Assembly: GCA_037447655.1 (NCBI GenBank)
Contig: JBBHKE010002458.1
Location: forward strand, 16,151 to 80,150
DNA: 64,000 bases
Direction of reading: 5' to 3'
From: Zygnema cylindricum
Lineage: Eukaryota > Streptophyta > Zygnematophyceae > Zygnematales > Zygnemataceae
Position numbers and translations under genes: made by a program. Under the pieces are notes generated by a model. The model was not told where the DNA came from, made no database searches, and was given only the letters and a program-made list of their open reading frames with translations. This document shows, piece after piece, positions 32,201-64,000 of this stretch. Within the stretch, counting starts at the first letter, position 1, and every line of letters begins with the position of its first letter.

Positions 32201-34255
32201 ATGTATTAAAGTATCGAGTTCTTTCTGTCGTTTTCCTCCAAAATCCAGTCCCCAAAGGTAGAATCTTTTGCCGTACGAAAAAAATACATTTACCACAGTA
32301 CAATAAACGTAAACTCGATGCTTTTATTATATTCCATGTTTGTCGGCTTATGTACTCATTTTGGCGTTTCCCTCTTTTTTACCTCCGGGCACGGGAATTC
32401 AACTTATCGAAATTTTTTAGCAAAAATCAGCTCGCAAGGTGAGTTAAAGTACCACTCGAACAACGAATGAAAAAAAGTACACGCACGCCGCCACACGATT
32501 GGGAACAATTTAACACGAATGAGAGTACTCGTTATTTCTTTCATTGCCCGTCACACGCATGTACCGAAGCATGTACGAAAAAAACAGCCTCGAACCTCCA
32601 CTTTCATTCATGGGTCCTTTGCAAAATTTCACGGCTATCATCGCCTCTCCCACTCCCTCTCACATTATCGGTTTGAACTCACACGTTTTGCATTTTAATA
32701 GATGGCTATTCTTGTGAGAGAAGTTAAAAAAACGAAATCGCTAAGCGATGGCGGAAAGTTATTGAAATAGCGACGTCGACGTTGTCGCAAGTGAGCATGA
32801 CGTTGTCACAAACCCCTAAACATCTACAATGTCAAAAAATGAGAAGACTACAACCGTCGTCGTTTTTGTACATTCACCAATTATTATAAGTTTTGTAGTC
32901 GTCTTGAATCTTCACAAGTTGTACCCACGTTTACAACCGTCGCCTTTTAAAGTTCTGATTTCATTTTCGCACATTGGAACGTTATGAAAAGTAGTACGGA
33001 GAATCTTCACTAAAATCCAAAGTAATTCTCCAAAGTACCAGTTACTCGGCCACGTACCCGTAGGCACTTTGCCATGTAATGAGACTTAGCCTGCTACTTT
33101 GTATTTTAGCGATGATTTTTTGTACTACTGTCAAAACGTTCTGCTGTAACCTAATGAAATCATTACTTGAAATTGTGATGGATATAGACGTGGGTGTAAT
33201 ATGCAACGGTTGTAGACGACTACAAAACTTGCGACAATTGATGACGTTTACAAAATAGCGACGGTTGTAGGCGTCTAACATTTTGTGACATTCTACATGT
33301 TGAGGGTTTGTGACGTTTTGATGTCACGCTCATTTATGACAGCGTAGACGTCACTAATTCCAAAAAATTCCGTCATGATTTCCCAATTTTGTTTTTTCGT
33401 CCGTTCTCACTCTATTTGCGATTAAAATACGCCCAAAGACAGTCAAAAACAATATTTTCCATATATCTTTTATTTGATACCATTATTACCGTTTTTTGTT
33501 GCAATAATTGTGAGATAGACGTGGTAATGGGAGAGGGAGAGAGAAAGAGGAACCTCCACGGACTTCGTTTCTTATGAAATGGCGTTCGTTGGTCGAGACC
33601 CCGCCACGGCCCCTACACACAAAAAAGTGCACGGAAAAAAATACGCACATGCTGGAAACGTGCAGTGGGCTTTTCTTTTGGTACCCCGCGTAGAAAAGTT
33701 TAAAAAAACCTCCGACGCGTGCGATAACATCTTCCTATTCGTATATATCCTGAAACTTTGGTTAAAACAACCCAGCGAGGTGATTTGAGTAGAGGTTTGA
33801 AAATGATGTGGAGGGACGCGAAAGTGGATCACACGAATTAAACATTAAACTAAATCAACCTATTTGCTGCTTACTCAACCATAGACACGTAACTAAACTC
33901 TTCACTCCTTAACACTCAGATCCTTAACAAAATGTCAGTGAATTCGGATATGTTTCAAATGTTTATGAAACACTAGATTCTTAAACATCGTGATAGAACT
34001 CAAACTATAACAAATTCTCATACACACAAAACTAAACTCTTTAACTCTTTAGCACTCACTAGGTCCTTAACAAAATGCCGCAATGTCCGGATATATTCTG
34101 TACGTTTATGATACACTAGATTCTTAATCATTGTCTTAGAACTCGTACAAGAACAATTTCTTATACATCCAACTGTCTCAAAATTTCCAACATCGTTTTA
34201 ACCCAAATTTAAGCATTTGATGCATGGCACATTGCCATGTACTAGGCCTCCATAG
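29240..34255. other. Gene-poor AT-rich stretch rich in TTGTACG-like motifs
   Basis: No open frame over five kilobases resembles a known protein; the longest (31072-31506) has no recognisable motif. The motif TTGTACG or its complement recurs (for example near 29917, 30077, 30375, 30783, 32123, 32275, 32570). Variants of GACGTTGT and TTGTAGACG cluster at 32760-33340. This may be the remains of old transposons. Confidence 0.4.
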
Positions 34256-34665
34256 AACTCAACGTGTCTTTGACTTTGAAGGGAAACTTTCATTTCCCAG
34301 ATGCGAACGCGGAGCTCTTTGCGGTGAGCTCACGATTGGACATGATTTGGGTGTTAAACTCATCCTTTAAGAGAGCTTCAACCACCTCGTTCCACTTCTA
34401 AGTCGTGGCGTCTGATCTATCTAGCCATGTGAGTATAGGCTTTATACACAATGGGTAGAGAATGTATGAGAAGTGTGATTTTGGTGTCCATGGGAAGAGT
34501 GAAGCCAAATGCGTCGGCTTCGTCAAAGAGGTTGGGGTAATGCGAGGTGTAAGCCTCCATTGAAGTGCCGTTTTCGTAGATAGTGGTCATTAGCGTTATC
34601 CAAACTCGAACCATAACCCTAAATGCAGAAGTTGTACAAATCTTTAAATGAAAATAACCAAAAAA
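34256..34665 (-). pseudogene. Copia-type gag remnant
   Basis: Minus-strand frames give SMEAYTSHYPNLFDEADAFG followed by LIHSLPIVYKAYTHM, the pattern of copia gag where a helix precedes the LPxxY block, and then in the same region WNEVVEALLKDE and NRELTAKSSAF. The fragment is short and broken by several stops. No LTR or pol was found nearby. Assignment rests on this pattern alone. Confidence 0.5.
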
Positions 34666-34739
34666 ATACAAAGAAGAAAATTGATATAACTTCAAAAACA
34701 TAGAACCGTATAAGCTATAAAATACAAGCATTACAAAAA

Positions 34740-36363
34740 ATAAGGGGGACGGAAAGTAAAAACATTTTTTACGGACTGTAATGAATAGTAAGTTATCTTA
34801 AAACGGTACAAACCAAAAGGGTAACCCTAAACAGTATAAGTTGCAGTACATCTAAAGTTTCAAAGTGACGCAAATTTTACTGTGGTAATTTCATTTTTGG
34901 GGATTTTCTCGTTGCGGGCTAAGTTTTGGAGGAAAACGACAGAAAAAAAACCCTTACTTTATCACATGGGGAAATGCACTATAAACTTTAATAGCGTGAA
35001 ATCTTCGCCATTCTCTACCAATGAGCGTGCACGGCTGAATCTACACCTAATTTTTCGAACCTTCCCGAGTAGGTCAATATGTTCAAAACCGTCAATCCAA
35101 CCGTGAAATCATAAATTGTCAACAAACACATTAAAACGTCAAGCGTGTAACCCTTGTACGAACCTTGTACGGGCAAAACATAGAGTTCGTAAAATGTTCG
35201 AACATAACGTTTTTTTTCTTCTGTTTGACGTATAAATTAGCCCAGTTTGGAGCCAACCGAACTAGAAACGAAGTAGTTGATCCTTCCCCATATAGAAACC
35301 GGCTTGCCTTAGGGCTTTTTGTGGAACCACATTCTAAGATGGAAACTGACTTTGTCTTAGGTCCAACAAAGGCACCAAAAGCTGCAGAGGAAACGTTATG
35401 GTAACTAAGATCTCGCGTTTCGAGGCGGTTAACCAACCGAAAATTACAAAGATTGGGAGGGATGATAAGGAGATTTGGGAGATCTTTACTCGAATACTTC
35501 GACCGGCGATGCCTTTTTCTTCTTTGTTTTTGCTCATCCTCTAGTTTTTTGTCATCGTCTTTGAATCTGCTTTTTTATTCATTGTCGCTTTAATTTTACT
35601 TTTTGTGTTGTACTTACATGGGAACATTTCATCGTCAATAATGTGAAAACAATTGGAAACGCTATTTGTGGCCACACTGTACTAATAACATATAATCTCA
35701 TATAACAAATATATATCATGTGTAATACAGGGATGCGGAATATGCCGTTTTCAATTGTTTTCGTTTCTTTCTAACAAAATCTGGTTAGACAACATATATT
35801 TGTTGCAAACCAGGTAGTATCATTAGTTCTGTTAGCATCAGTCTTTATCATACTTGTCTAGTAGTTATATTAATACAACATGATGTGTTTACGAAATTGT
35901 CATTGTTGAAGAAATTGTTTGCAACTACATAACCACACAAAAAAACGGTTTTTCGTAATAGGACCCTGTTGACACAAACAAGGAAAATTCTTTAGCAATA
36001 TGCAAAAGCAAAAATGCTCGTCTTCTCTGCGTTGCTCAAATCATAGTTCAAATGTTTGCGAACAATTGGACACACTCTATGTGGTAAATCCTGTAATATA
36101 ATGGCACTATACTGTGTATAGTGTGGTGTAAGCACATATAGTGTCTCCACTATTTTTGTACATTTGAACTGTGGTTCAACCCACAGTCAATGCATTTGAT
36201 AGAAGAGTATTCGAGTACGGGGTATATTCGGAAATGTCAAATTCCCTATTCATTTAGTAGGATCATATATTTTTGAGTTAAGGAAAGTTAGGAACAACAG
36301 AGATACAAAAACATACTGGATGTCTATGCCATTGCATCCCATGTCGTCTTTGACTTATCAACC
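34740..36363. other. Non-coding stretch upstream of the RLE element
   Basis: AT-rich DNA with no convincing gene. TTGTACGAACCTTGTACGG near 35152 belongs to the same motif set as 29.2-34.2 kb. Bases directly before 36364 should hold the 5' untranslated region of the RLE element, but its 5' end could not be located because the other copies are truncated. Confidence 0.35.
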
Positions 36364-39300
36364 ATGTCCGGAAGCCCTCCCCCACCTCCGCCCAAACCTC
36401 GTAAACCTTCGAGGCGTTTGGAATGTCCTGGGTGTCACAACCTTTTTGCCGCTGGGGCCGGCATTTCCCTTCATACACGGAGTTGTCGACATTGTATAAC
36501 CTTGGGTGGTCCTTTGTCTATCACCTCTCCTCAATCATTGTCGACCACACTCCCGTCCGGCCCCACAGATGAGGATTGGAATTTCGTACGTGAGTTAGAT
36601 GTTTTGGGAGCTTATGATTTGGGAGCCCCCCGCCCGCGATTGTACACCCGTATTCCTGTGGCCGTCAGGACAATAGTACAAGATGCCCTCCACCTCCCCT
36701 TGTCCCACATTTCTTCAAACCCGGCGGACATTGCTCCTTGGCACCTACTTCTTATGTTCTCTCTCTGGGTGCTAGTCCTTCCAAGTCGTGGAGGGGGCAG
36801 TGGGGCTAGAGAAACTATGGCGCGTTGTCGCCGATTCCTTCGGGGTGACTGGAAGTCCCTCCACGCCGAGCATGAGGATCGGGTATCGAGCACCTCTTTC
36901 ATACCACGTCGGCCACCTAAGCCATCGGATGTCCCGGCCTCTTATCGTCGAGCAATTCACTTAGGCCGAGTTGGTGAGCTTTCTCGAGCGGTTCGGGCCC
37001 TACAGCCATTCACCCCTGCCCCCGGATCTTCTTCCACTATTGAGGTCCTTCGAGCTCTCCACCCCCCTGCCCCTTCCCCTTTACCCCTTTCCATCCACAC
37101 CTTTGAGCCTTCTGAGAGTTTTACTTTGGATCGGGAGGTTTTCATTAAGGCTCTTAGCTCTTCTCCTCACCTTTCAGCGGGGGGCCCCTCGGGCACAGTA
37201 TATGAGTTGTTTCGCGATGTTTTGCCCCCTGAATCGGGTGCCCGGGGGTTCGATGTGTTTTTTCGAGTATGTTCCCTTATAGCTAGTGGGGATGTTCCCC
37301 CTCGGATTTGTGATCTTCTCACGGCGTCCCGCCTTGTGGCAATCGCCAAACCTAATGGTGGGATCCGCCCTATTGCCGTGGGAGAGGTTTTATATAGATT
37401 GGTGGCTCGTGCGATATGTCTCCAGCTCCAACCGGCTTTCCATGATTATTTCTCTCCTCATCAGTTTGGAGTGGCCACGAGAGGGGGTTGTGAGGCCGTG
37501 GTCCATGGGATTCGGGCTTTGTTGGATGTACATCCGGATTGGTTGGTCCTTCAAGTCGACGTTTCCAATGCATTTAATACGGTGGATCGGAACGTGATTT
37601 TTTCAGAGCTTATGGCGGCTCCATCTCCGATTGTCCAATTGTTCCCCTTTGTGAGGGCTTTCTATTCTTTGACAAGCAGCCTTTCCTTCTCGGCCGATGG
37701 TGATATTATTCCTCTCTCCTCTGCTACTGGCACTCGCCAAGGTGACCCTCTCGGCGGACCTTTGTTCGCCCTTGCCCATTACCGGGCCCTTCGTGCCTCC
37801 GCAGCCGCCTTCCCTTCTTGCCTTTTTCCTTCGGTCGCAGATGATACGCACATTATTGGGCCGAGAGAACAAGTCGTGTTGGCATATGATTTTTTCAGGG
37901 AACGTTTAGCCGAACTCAACCTTTCAGTTCAGCCGTCGAAGTGTGTTATTTGGTCTCCTCAGGATATTCCACTTTCGTTTACTACCCCTCCTGGTTTTCA
38001 AACCCCTTCTCCCTCCGATGGCATTCGTGTGCTTGGTTGCCCCCTTGGTTCAGATACTTTCGTGACCCAATTCCTTCATGATGCTTTACAGACAGATCTA
38101 GCCCAAGTGGACGACCTTCCTCACCTTCCCGATCCCCAAGTTGCTTTTGCTATGTTAACCAGGTGTTTTCCCCACCGCCCTTCTTACCTCACTCGTACTT
38201 CCCCTCCCACCTCGACATTTCTCTCCTCTCTCTCGGCTTTTGACGATCGCCTCATGGACGTCCTCCACTCTATGTTAGGTCGCGGGGCATTTGATCGCGC
38301 GTCTGGGCCATCAGCCCGCATTCAGGCATCCCTCCCTGTCTCTACTGGGGGGTTGGGTCTATTATCGACAGCTCGTGTTGCTCCAGCTGCCTATTTGGGA
38401 AGTTGGTGTCTTATTGCCTCTACTCTTGTTTCCCGTTTCTTGGCTGGGGACACCCCCGTTCTAGCTACTGTTATCCCCCGGGTTTCAGACGGTGTGTTCG
38501 CCTTCCAGCGATCTCTATTGGACGCGTCACGTTCTCTTCCTCCCCATTCCCTTGTGGATGTGCTGATTTTCTCGACCCTTGTTAAAAAATCTGTTGAGCG
38601 TGTCCATTAATCGATTTCCGACCAGGTTGTCGCCACCATTAAATCCGAGCTTCTCACGGCGCTTCCCTCCGATTCTTCTCGTGCCTGTTTTCTCTCTTAT
38701 GGTGGAACTGGTTCTAGGTCTTGGCTTTTTGCCACACCTATTTTGTCCACTCTCCGATTCTCACCAGCTCAGTTCACCACTGCCCTTCGGTTTCGCCTCG
38801 GCCTCCCCCATCCTCTTTTACTTGGCTCTCTTGTTTGTGCATGTGGTCGTGTCTTGGGGCCCGATGGTGTCCATTTGCTTCGTTGCTCCCATGGGGGAGA
38901 TTTGATCCAGGCGCACGACACTATTCGAGACACCGTTGCCACTATTGCCTCAGAAGGGGGCTTTTCTGTGCGTCGAGAGGTTTCTCATATTATTCCCTCG
39001 CGTCGGATCGATGTTGTTTTGCTTGATGTTGCCCGTCGCATTTTCGGTGATATTGTTCTGGCGAACCCTACTTCAGCTACAGTTGTTGGTCAGGCGGCTC
39101 GACATCTTGGGGTGGCAGCTCGTGATACTGCTAAGGCGAAGGAGCGTGATTATGCCCACCGGGACCCTATGGATGACTTTATTCTGATGGCGGTCGAGAT
39201 CTTTGGTTGTTTGGGTGTTCCACTGGACGAGTTTCTCCGTACTTGTACTCGATGTGCTTTCGAGCGTCGAGGACTTGGGAGCCCTCCTCCTTCGGTCTTT

Positions 39301-39459
39301 ACTTCTTTTTACCGTCAACGCTTATCTGTGGCTCTACAACGAGTGCAGGCTTCTATTCTCCTCCGATCGACTGTTGCGGTTTTGGATCGTCGCCGTGCTC
39401 CGGAACTCCCTCAACGTGCTCCCCCGGGCTGGGGGGACTTACGGGGTTATTTTTCGTAG
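36364..39459 (+). CDS. RLE retrotransposon polyprotein (one in-frame stop)
   Basis: ATG 36364 opens a frame that continues to TAG 39457-39459 with one internal TAA at 38608-38610, about 1031 codons in all. The truncated copy at 47978 has GAA at the TAA position, so the stop is a recent lesion. Residues about 20-42 form a CX2CX12HX3C finger (CPGCHNLF...SLHTRSC) like the N-terminal finger of R2 elements. RT shows LQVDVSNAFNTVDR near residue 393, TRQGDPLGGPLFAL, and VADDTHI near 491 in place of the usual F/YADD. The C-terminus has CACG...DGVHLLRC, HDTIRD, RRIDVVLLD and FGDIVLANP (about 825-900), the CCHC plus PD-(D/E)XK-like arrangement of RLE endonucleases. RT and endonuclease act together in target-primed reverse transcription. 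Confidence 0.87.
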
Positions 39460-39695
39460 ATATTTAATTGAGTTATGGTTGGGGTTGAGGTTTGTATTTT
39501 TGTTTTTGTGAGTTGCCGTGCTTTTCATTTTGAGTTAGGGTGCTTTTATTTTCCTTGTTGTTGCTTCCTTTTTTTTAGGGTGTGTTCGTGTCGCTCTTTT
39601 TGTTTTTTATTGTTGTTTTTCAGTGTTGGTTATGCCACCCCTTTTGTACCCCAAGACTCAGATGGTTTACCATCGTGCTTTTTAATTTATCCTGC
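36364..39695 (+). mobile_element. RLE-type (R2-like) non-LTR retrotransposon, near complete
   Basis: A single long reading frame (zinc finger, RT, restriction-like endonuclease) is followed by a T-rich 3' untranslated region ending GCTTTTTAATTTATCCTGC at 39695. The same end occurs at 49931. There are no LTRs and no apurinic endonuclease domain. The 3' region holds the family hairpin at 39661-39674. At least four other copies of the family lie in this window. The 5' end upstream of the ATG is not defined. Confidence 0.88.
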
Positions 39696-40309
39696 AAAGC
39701 TTTGATTGCATGTCATTAACCTAATTATTTATTTTATAAAAAATGCCAATGCAAAAAATCAATATATAAAAAGTTCAAAAACTTTGTATTTTTTCAAGTA
39801 TCCAAGTGCTAGTTCATTAACGAAGGAACTAATAATTAATTATTTTTAATTTTATTTGTTATTTATTTTTTTTATTTTTTTTAATAATTTTAGACTTAGT
39901 TCACTTTGAGTTAAACGACAACTTTGTATCAGTTCTTATATTCTTCAACAACTTAGTCTCATATTATAACAAGAGGCAAAGAAAACTGGATTCAGGGGTG
40001 AAAAATTAGATGGAAAAAACCAAGAACAAGTTACTAATATGAGAGAGCTAAGCAGAAAGATTGAGGGCGAAGGCACGTGAAACGAAACAAATACTGGTTG
40101 AAAGTAGGGGAAACTTTGAACCAATAGTACAGGAGACGACTGTTTTAATGTATTTTGCTGTTGGACGTTTGATACTGGTTGACGTTTGATACAAAAGAGT
40201 CCTCTACAAGTTTTCCATACAAAATAAAGGGAGTTCGGTTCCTACTGAACCAGATATTCAGAATTCAGGCCAAACGTACGGAAGCGCCTGCATATACAAT
40301 ATTTATTTA
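39696..40309. other. Spacer between RLE copies
   Basis: AT-rich with short inverted motifs (TGGTTGACGTTTGATAC repeated in part near 40170). No gene or repeat boundary is recognised. Confidence 0.3.
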
Positions 40310-40505
40310 GTGACTTTAGTAAAAAGCGCGATGGTAGACCATCTGAGTCAATGGGAACAAAAGGAAGTAGCAATGCTAAAACTGAAAAACTACATGTGGG
40401 GAGAATAAAACGAAAAGGATAAGCAAGGCAAAAGCAACGAAGATACAAAAAGATGACACGTAAACTGAAAACACCCAAAGAAGCGAAAAACACCGAACGA
40501 AACAT
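40310..40505 (-). mobile_element. RLE retrotransposon 3' tail, minus strand
   Basis: Read on the minus strand this matches the 3' untranslated region of the family (TTGCTTTTGCC..., TTTTCAGTTTTAGC, then GACTCAGATGG). The hairpin GATGG-TCTA-CCATC is at 40330-40343. No coding sequence is left, so this is an extreme 5' truncation. It faces the copy at 36364 tail to tail. Confidence 0.7.
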
Positions 40506-41695
40506 CTAAGGAAAGATTCAACATGTCTCAACAAAACCCTAGCATAACTAAAAGTATTTTTAATAGCAGTATGTTATCAATATTTTGCAGAAAAAAACGA
40601 TCAGAAAACCCAACATCACATACAGATAGGCTCTTATATGACAATTGCACGGTCAAAAATTGTTACATCCACACTAACCATTTTCTTTGCCAGACCTTGG
40701 AATATCTAGACATGGAATTACTCCGACTACTGCGATTAACATTACACTTTTTCGGCCAGTACCAAGCGTTTTAAACGCACGCATGAATCGTCGAAAAAAT
40801 AATGATACATGCGCACGGAACAAATGCAATGTTTTTTACAATGCGTTGACCGACTTTCACTTCAGTATAAAGTAAAAATATGAAAAACTCAAACACATTT
40901 AAAAATTTAATAAATAATGAAAAATAATACGACAACAGACAATGGAAATGAAACTACAAGAGCGACAATCCTGCCTCTCGCTAAAAAAGTGAACCAAGCA
41001 ACCAGCGACCAGCGACAAGGCTGCCTCGTCGCAAGCGCTTGGCCCTATTACAACATGTTAACACTAGATAATGAGAAATTCACAATACAAGCAAAAAATG
41101 GTCCATTCTACAACATATGAACATTGAATAATGACAAATTTAAAATTGAAGCAAAAAAATGGCCATTTCACAACATTGAATAATGAAAATGCACAATTGA
41201 ACCGAAAGTAACCCAATTTTATATTCATGTGAGGGAAATGGCTAATATTACACAACAAAAAGAGGCTAAACTCATTAACGGCCGTGAATACAGCTATCTC
41301 CTCTATCTCTCTACTCCAAATGAAATAAATTTCGCCCAGCTCTTTTTTTGAAATTTCCATACACTTTTTCCGTAGATTACATCCGTACACGAAAACTACA
41401 AATTTAACGAAATTTTCAGAAACTAAAAAAATTAACGCAATTAAAAAAAAAAGGTGAAAATCCGTGCGATTTGTACCTCTATGAATTAAACTTGTGATCG
41501 ACCCTCAGGTTTTTCATTAAAAGCACGCGAAGGTTACAGTCTTAACCTTTTGACTGTGATCCACAAATGAAAATCGTAAAACTCTGTGATGAGAAAAAAC
41601 ACTTTGGATGCCCATAAAATGTAAAACGAATAGAGAGGGCAGTGTAGTCTACGAGTATGACGATCACAACGACAAAAAACATAGTCATAACATAA
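40506..41695. other. AT-rich non-coding stretch
   Basis: No recognisable gene. Three loosely repeated units around 41070-41180 share the pattern ACAACAT...GAATAATGA...AAATTG...GCAAAAAATGG. The rest is unique AT-rich sequence. Confidence 0.35.
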
Positions 41696-41935
41696 ATAAT
41701 AGTCATCATATTAATAATAACCATCATAACAGTAACCAACATCACATCATCATCATCATCAACATCATCATCATCGTCATGATTATGATGATACGATGTT
41801 GATGTTCATGATGACGATGATGATGATCATCATCATTATAATCATCATCATCATTATGATAATCATCAACATCATCATCATCACGATTAAGATCACGATC
41901 ACCATCATCATCATCATCAACATAATAACCATGTG
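41696..41935. repeat. ATC/GAT trinucleotide microsatellite
   Basis: Imperfect CATCATCAT runs interrupted by GATGATGAT segments (41795-41830), so the tract can fold back on itself. Both strands show long low-complexity open frames (Ile/Met/His/Asp) that are not genes. Confidence 0.85.
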
Positions 41936-42096
41936 CGGAAAGGCTGTAAATGAGCTCCAAACAACATGTTCCCTCACTAGTAACCTGGAAAACGTTTATA
42001 ATCAGTTCAATCCCATGCCTCTCAGCCTTGACTTCAAAGAAATGACAAAAGAAATGCTTCCCAAACAATCGGCATGACTACTCGAGCTGAGTAAGA

Positions 42097-42192
42097 ACCT
42101 AAATGTGAACCAAGATTGTGAACCATAATGGGAACCGAAATGGGAACCAAAATGTGAACCAAAATGTGAACCAAATATGAACCAAAATGGGA
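42097..42192 (+). repeat. 13-bp degenerate tandem repeat
   Basis: About seven units related to AACCAAAATGTG with one- or two-base changes. It lies about 400 bases downstream of the stop codon of the demethylase gene (minus strand), so it may sit in its 3' untranslated region or just beyond. Confidence 0.7.
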
Positions 42193-42604
42193 AATGCTAC
42201 CTTTACCAGTCTAACCACGACTAATTTTATTTTTCTCATATGCAAGGAATGAGCAAGGCCTTCCTGAAGCCTTTTGCACCTCCAATCGATTAAAGCACAT
42301 ACTTAGCCTATCATTTTGTATCCTGTACAATTTGACAAAGTGATGGGTAAAAGAAAAAGGGAGGCCAAGAGCCGAAAAAAAAAAAAAAAAACAGCTTTTG
42401 AACTTTTGACCTGATGAAAACCGGAGGAATCTAATTGCTGAATTGGAGACCGGACAAATCTAATTGAAGGCGACTAAACCCACTTATGGGCTATGAGAGG
42501 TGGGCTTGGCATTGGTTCAGTAATGGGCGGAAATGGAGATAACTCACAGTTTTCCGTGGGATCACTTGTGACCTGAGAACCACTCTATATTCGAAGTGCT
42601 GATA

Positions 42605-62530
<19,926 letters not shown>

Positions 62531-64000
62531 GCTTCCTTTCTGGAAACCCTAATCCAGTAAATCAAGCGAACAATCCCTACATAGGAACAAAGAAACACCG
62601 GCAGAAATACTACTATTTCTCGCACATGATATCCAGGATTAGTAATATTTTATAAGTTCCTTCCTGGGATCCAACCGTTGCAAATGAGCAAAAAAAGCCA
62701 TATCACTTGCCTTCCATTCATGCCCCTTAGTTATTCTAGACCTACGGCATTTTTACGGCGGCCAATATTTTACAGCAGTGCTACTGTATTGCACCTACAG
62801 ACCAGTTCTGTAGACTGCAGAAGCTGCAATTTGGCTTGTCTGCAGCCATGGCTGCTATTCCTTTCCCACAGCTGCCTTTCCTCATCAAATATCAGATGTA
62901 GCGTGGTCCAGTTGGCAGGAGTAGAGTGCGATTCAGTTAAGTGTACGGTAAATCCAGTTGGCAGGAGTGCAGTGAGGTCACCGAACTGGCGAATTCCATG
63001 AGCAAGAGTTCCAAAGTGCGTAAAAGCGTGTTAATACTATATTACTTCACCATTTGTGTCTGAAATACGCGTACGGCTTGTCGGTAGGGGAGTTAAACAA
63101 TGGTGTGGTACAGATGTCAATTCCATTATATTTCACGCATGCGGTCGGTTCGCACGCGTGAACAAAAGCTCGTTCGACGGTTATCACGGGTGACAACTCG
63201 TCACAATTTTCTCCAATTTTTTCATAGTTCAAAAGTAGGCTTTTTATGGTAGGCCTTTGGTAGGCGCACAAAACTTTGCACAAAACTCTCGCAACGTAGG
63301 CACTGTATGTGTGTGCGTCGTGCACACTCCTGTACGAACGTCCGAATCTGACATAAGATCAAAGTACAGCGCTCGCCGCCGGACGAAATTTTTTAGCGAA
63401 CTGACACGGCGTAGGATGACATTCCGTGGGAAAAAAAAAAGGGAAAAAAAAGGGAAAAAAAAAAAACGCGGACGGGCAACTAAACAAAATTTCGAAATAA
63501 TTGCGATGGAGTTAAAATGAGCGCGGTGGAGAGCGGTGAGAGTGCGACGAGAGAGAGTACGGACAGTTCATAGCTTTTTCGGAAAGTTGTTTTGCAGCCA
63601 CCAACGGGGTTGGTCCGTAGGTTTTGGTAATTTTTTTGGCAGTGTGGTATTTTTTTTTTTTTTATCGTCCCATACTGCCTGGTTGGTCAATTTGAGGCTT
63701 TATTTAGTGTGGCCCTCAAAATTGCAGACGCTAATATGACAGATTGTCCTTTCGTAAGTTGTGTTATGGGCTTTTCATGTGATCTTTTTAAATCGCCTAC
63801 TTTGATCAGCGACCGTCCGATCGTCCAAATCTGACGGTTTAAATAAAAAGTCCCTCAAAACTCACAGAAATATTTTTTTTTGTCCGATTTTTTTTCAAAA
63901 TTTAGACATGTCGTTTAATTCTCTATCGAACGATGTGCAACTCAACCCTGTTCCTATTTTATTTCATTTTGCGGCCAATACAATATGGGTCTTAAGGGCA
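62531..64000. promoter_or_regulatory. Upstream region of the demethylase gene
   Basis: This contains the 5' untranslated region and promoter of the minus-strand gene, not separable by eye. A purine run (GGGAAAAAA units, 63428-63466) and a poly-T run (63648-63662) are present. No other gene is recognised to the window end. Confidence 0.35.

Noticed and set aside
41696-41935. CRISPR-like array of short repeats.
   Set aside because: Simple trinucleotide repeats without spacers, in a eukaryotic genome.
41542-42077. Several long open frames of Met, Ile, Asp and His.
   Set aside because: Products of the ATC/GAT microsatellite, not genes.

Overview
This is nuclear DNA from a plant-lineage eukaryote. 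Two minus-strand host genes have many short exons with canonical GT-AG introns: a plant-type ALKBH1 dioxygenase (8 exons, 16484-21040) and a JmjN/JmjC/C5HC2 histone demethylase of the JMJ13/ELF6/REF6 (KDM4-like) group (11 exons, 42605-62530). The rest is mostly retroelements. Two of these, a Ty3/gypsy element carrying a cytosine-5 DNA methyltransferase and non-LTR elements ending in a restriction-like endonuclease (RLE), are unusual for land plants. They point to a streptophyte alga (charophyte grade) more than to a seed plant, but the species cannot be fixed from this window.

Layout. 1-8652: most of a decayed Ty3/gypsy element on the plus strand (gag, protease, DNA methyltransferase, reverse transcriptase/RNase H, integrase, PHD finger, 3' LTR); its 5' end lies outside the window. 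8653-9003: a possible primer-binding site, a short leader and a second, truncated LTR. 9004-11290: gene-poor, with tRNA-like fragments and dispersed repeat A. 11320-13199: remnant Ty1/copia pol on the minus strand, cut by a 10-N gap. 13211-15400: an LTR fragment and two broken RLE-element 3' ends. 16484-21040: ALKBH1. 21258-21596: a possible first exon of a divergent gene. 21765-26781: a complete Ty1/copia element (minus strand) with both LTRs, inserted in a polypurine tract. 26782-36363: low-complexity DNA, degenerate repeats and a copia gag remnant, with no convincing gene. 36364-39695: a near-complete RLE non-LTR retrotransposon. 40310-40505: the 3' tail of another copy, minus strand. 42605-62530: the histone demethylase gene. 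Its 8.5-kb ninth intron holds a 3.4-kb element with long terminal inverted repeats (46888-50249), itself invaded by a 5'-truncated RLE element. 62531-64000: upstream region.

The two host genes act on chromatin or nucleic acids: one removes histone methyl groups, the other belongs to the AlkB nucleic-acid dealkylase family. The gypsy element encodes what reads as a DNA methylation writer plus a PHD histone reader. The link between host genes and element is thematic only. The strongest observation is the DNA-methyltransferase/PHD gypsy element. Methyltransferase capture by retrotransposons has been reported in charophytes and dinoflagellates; its pairing with a terminal PHD finger on the integrase deserves checking. 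All exon models were assembled by eye from splice signals, frame continuity and family similarity, without transcript evidence.
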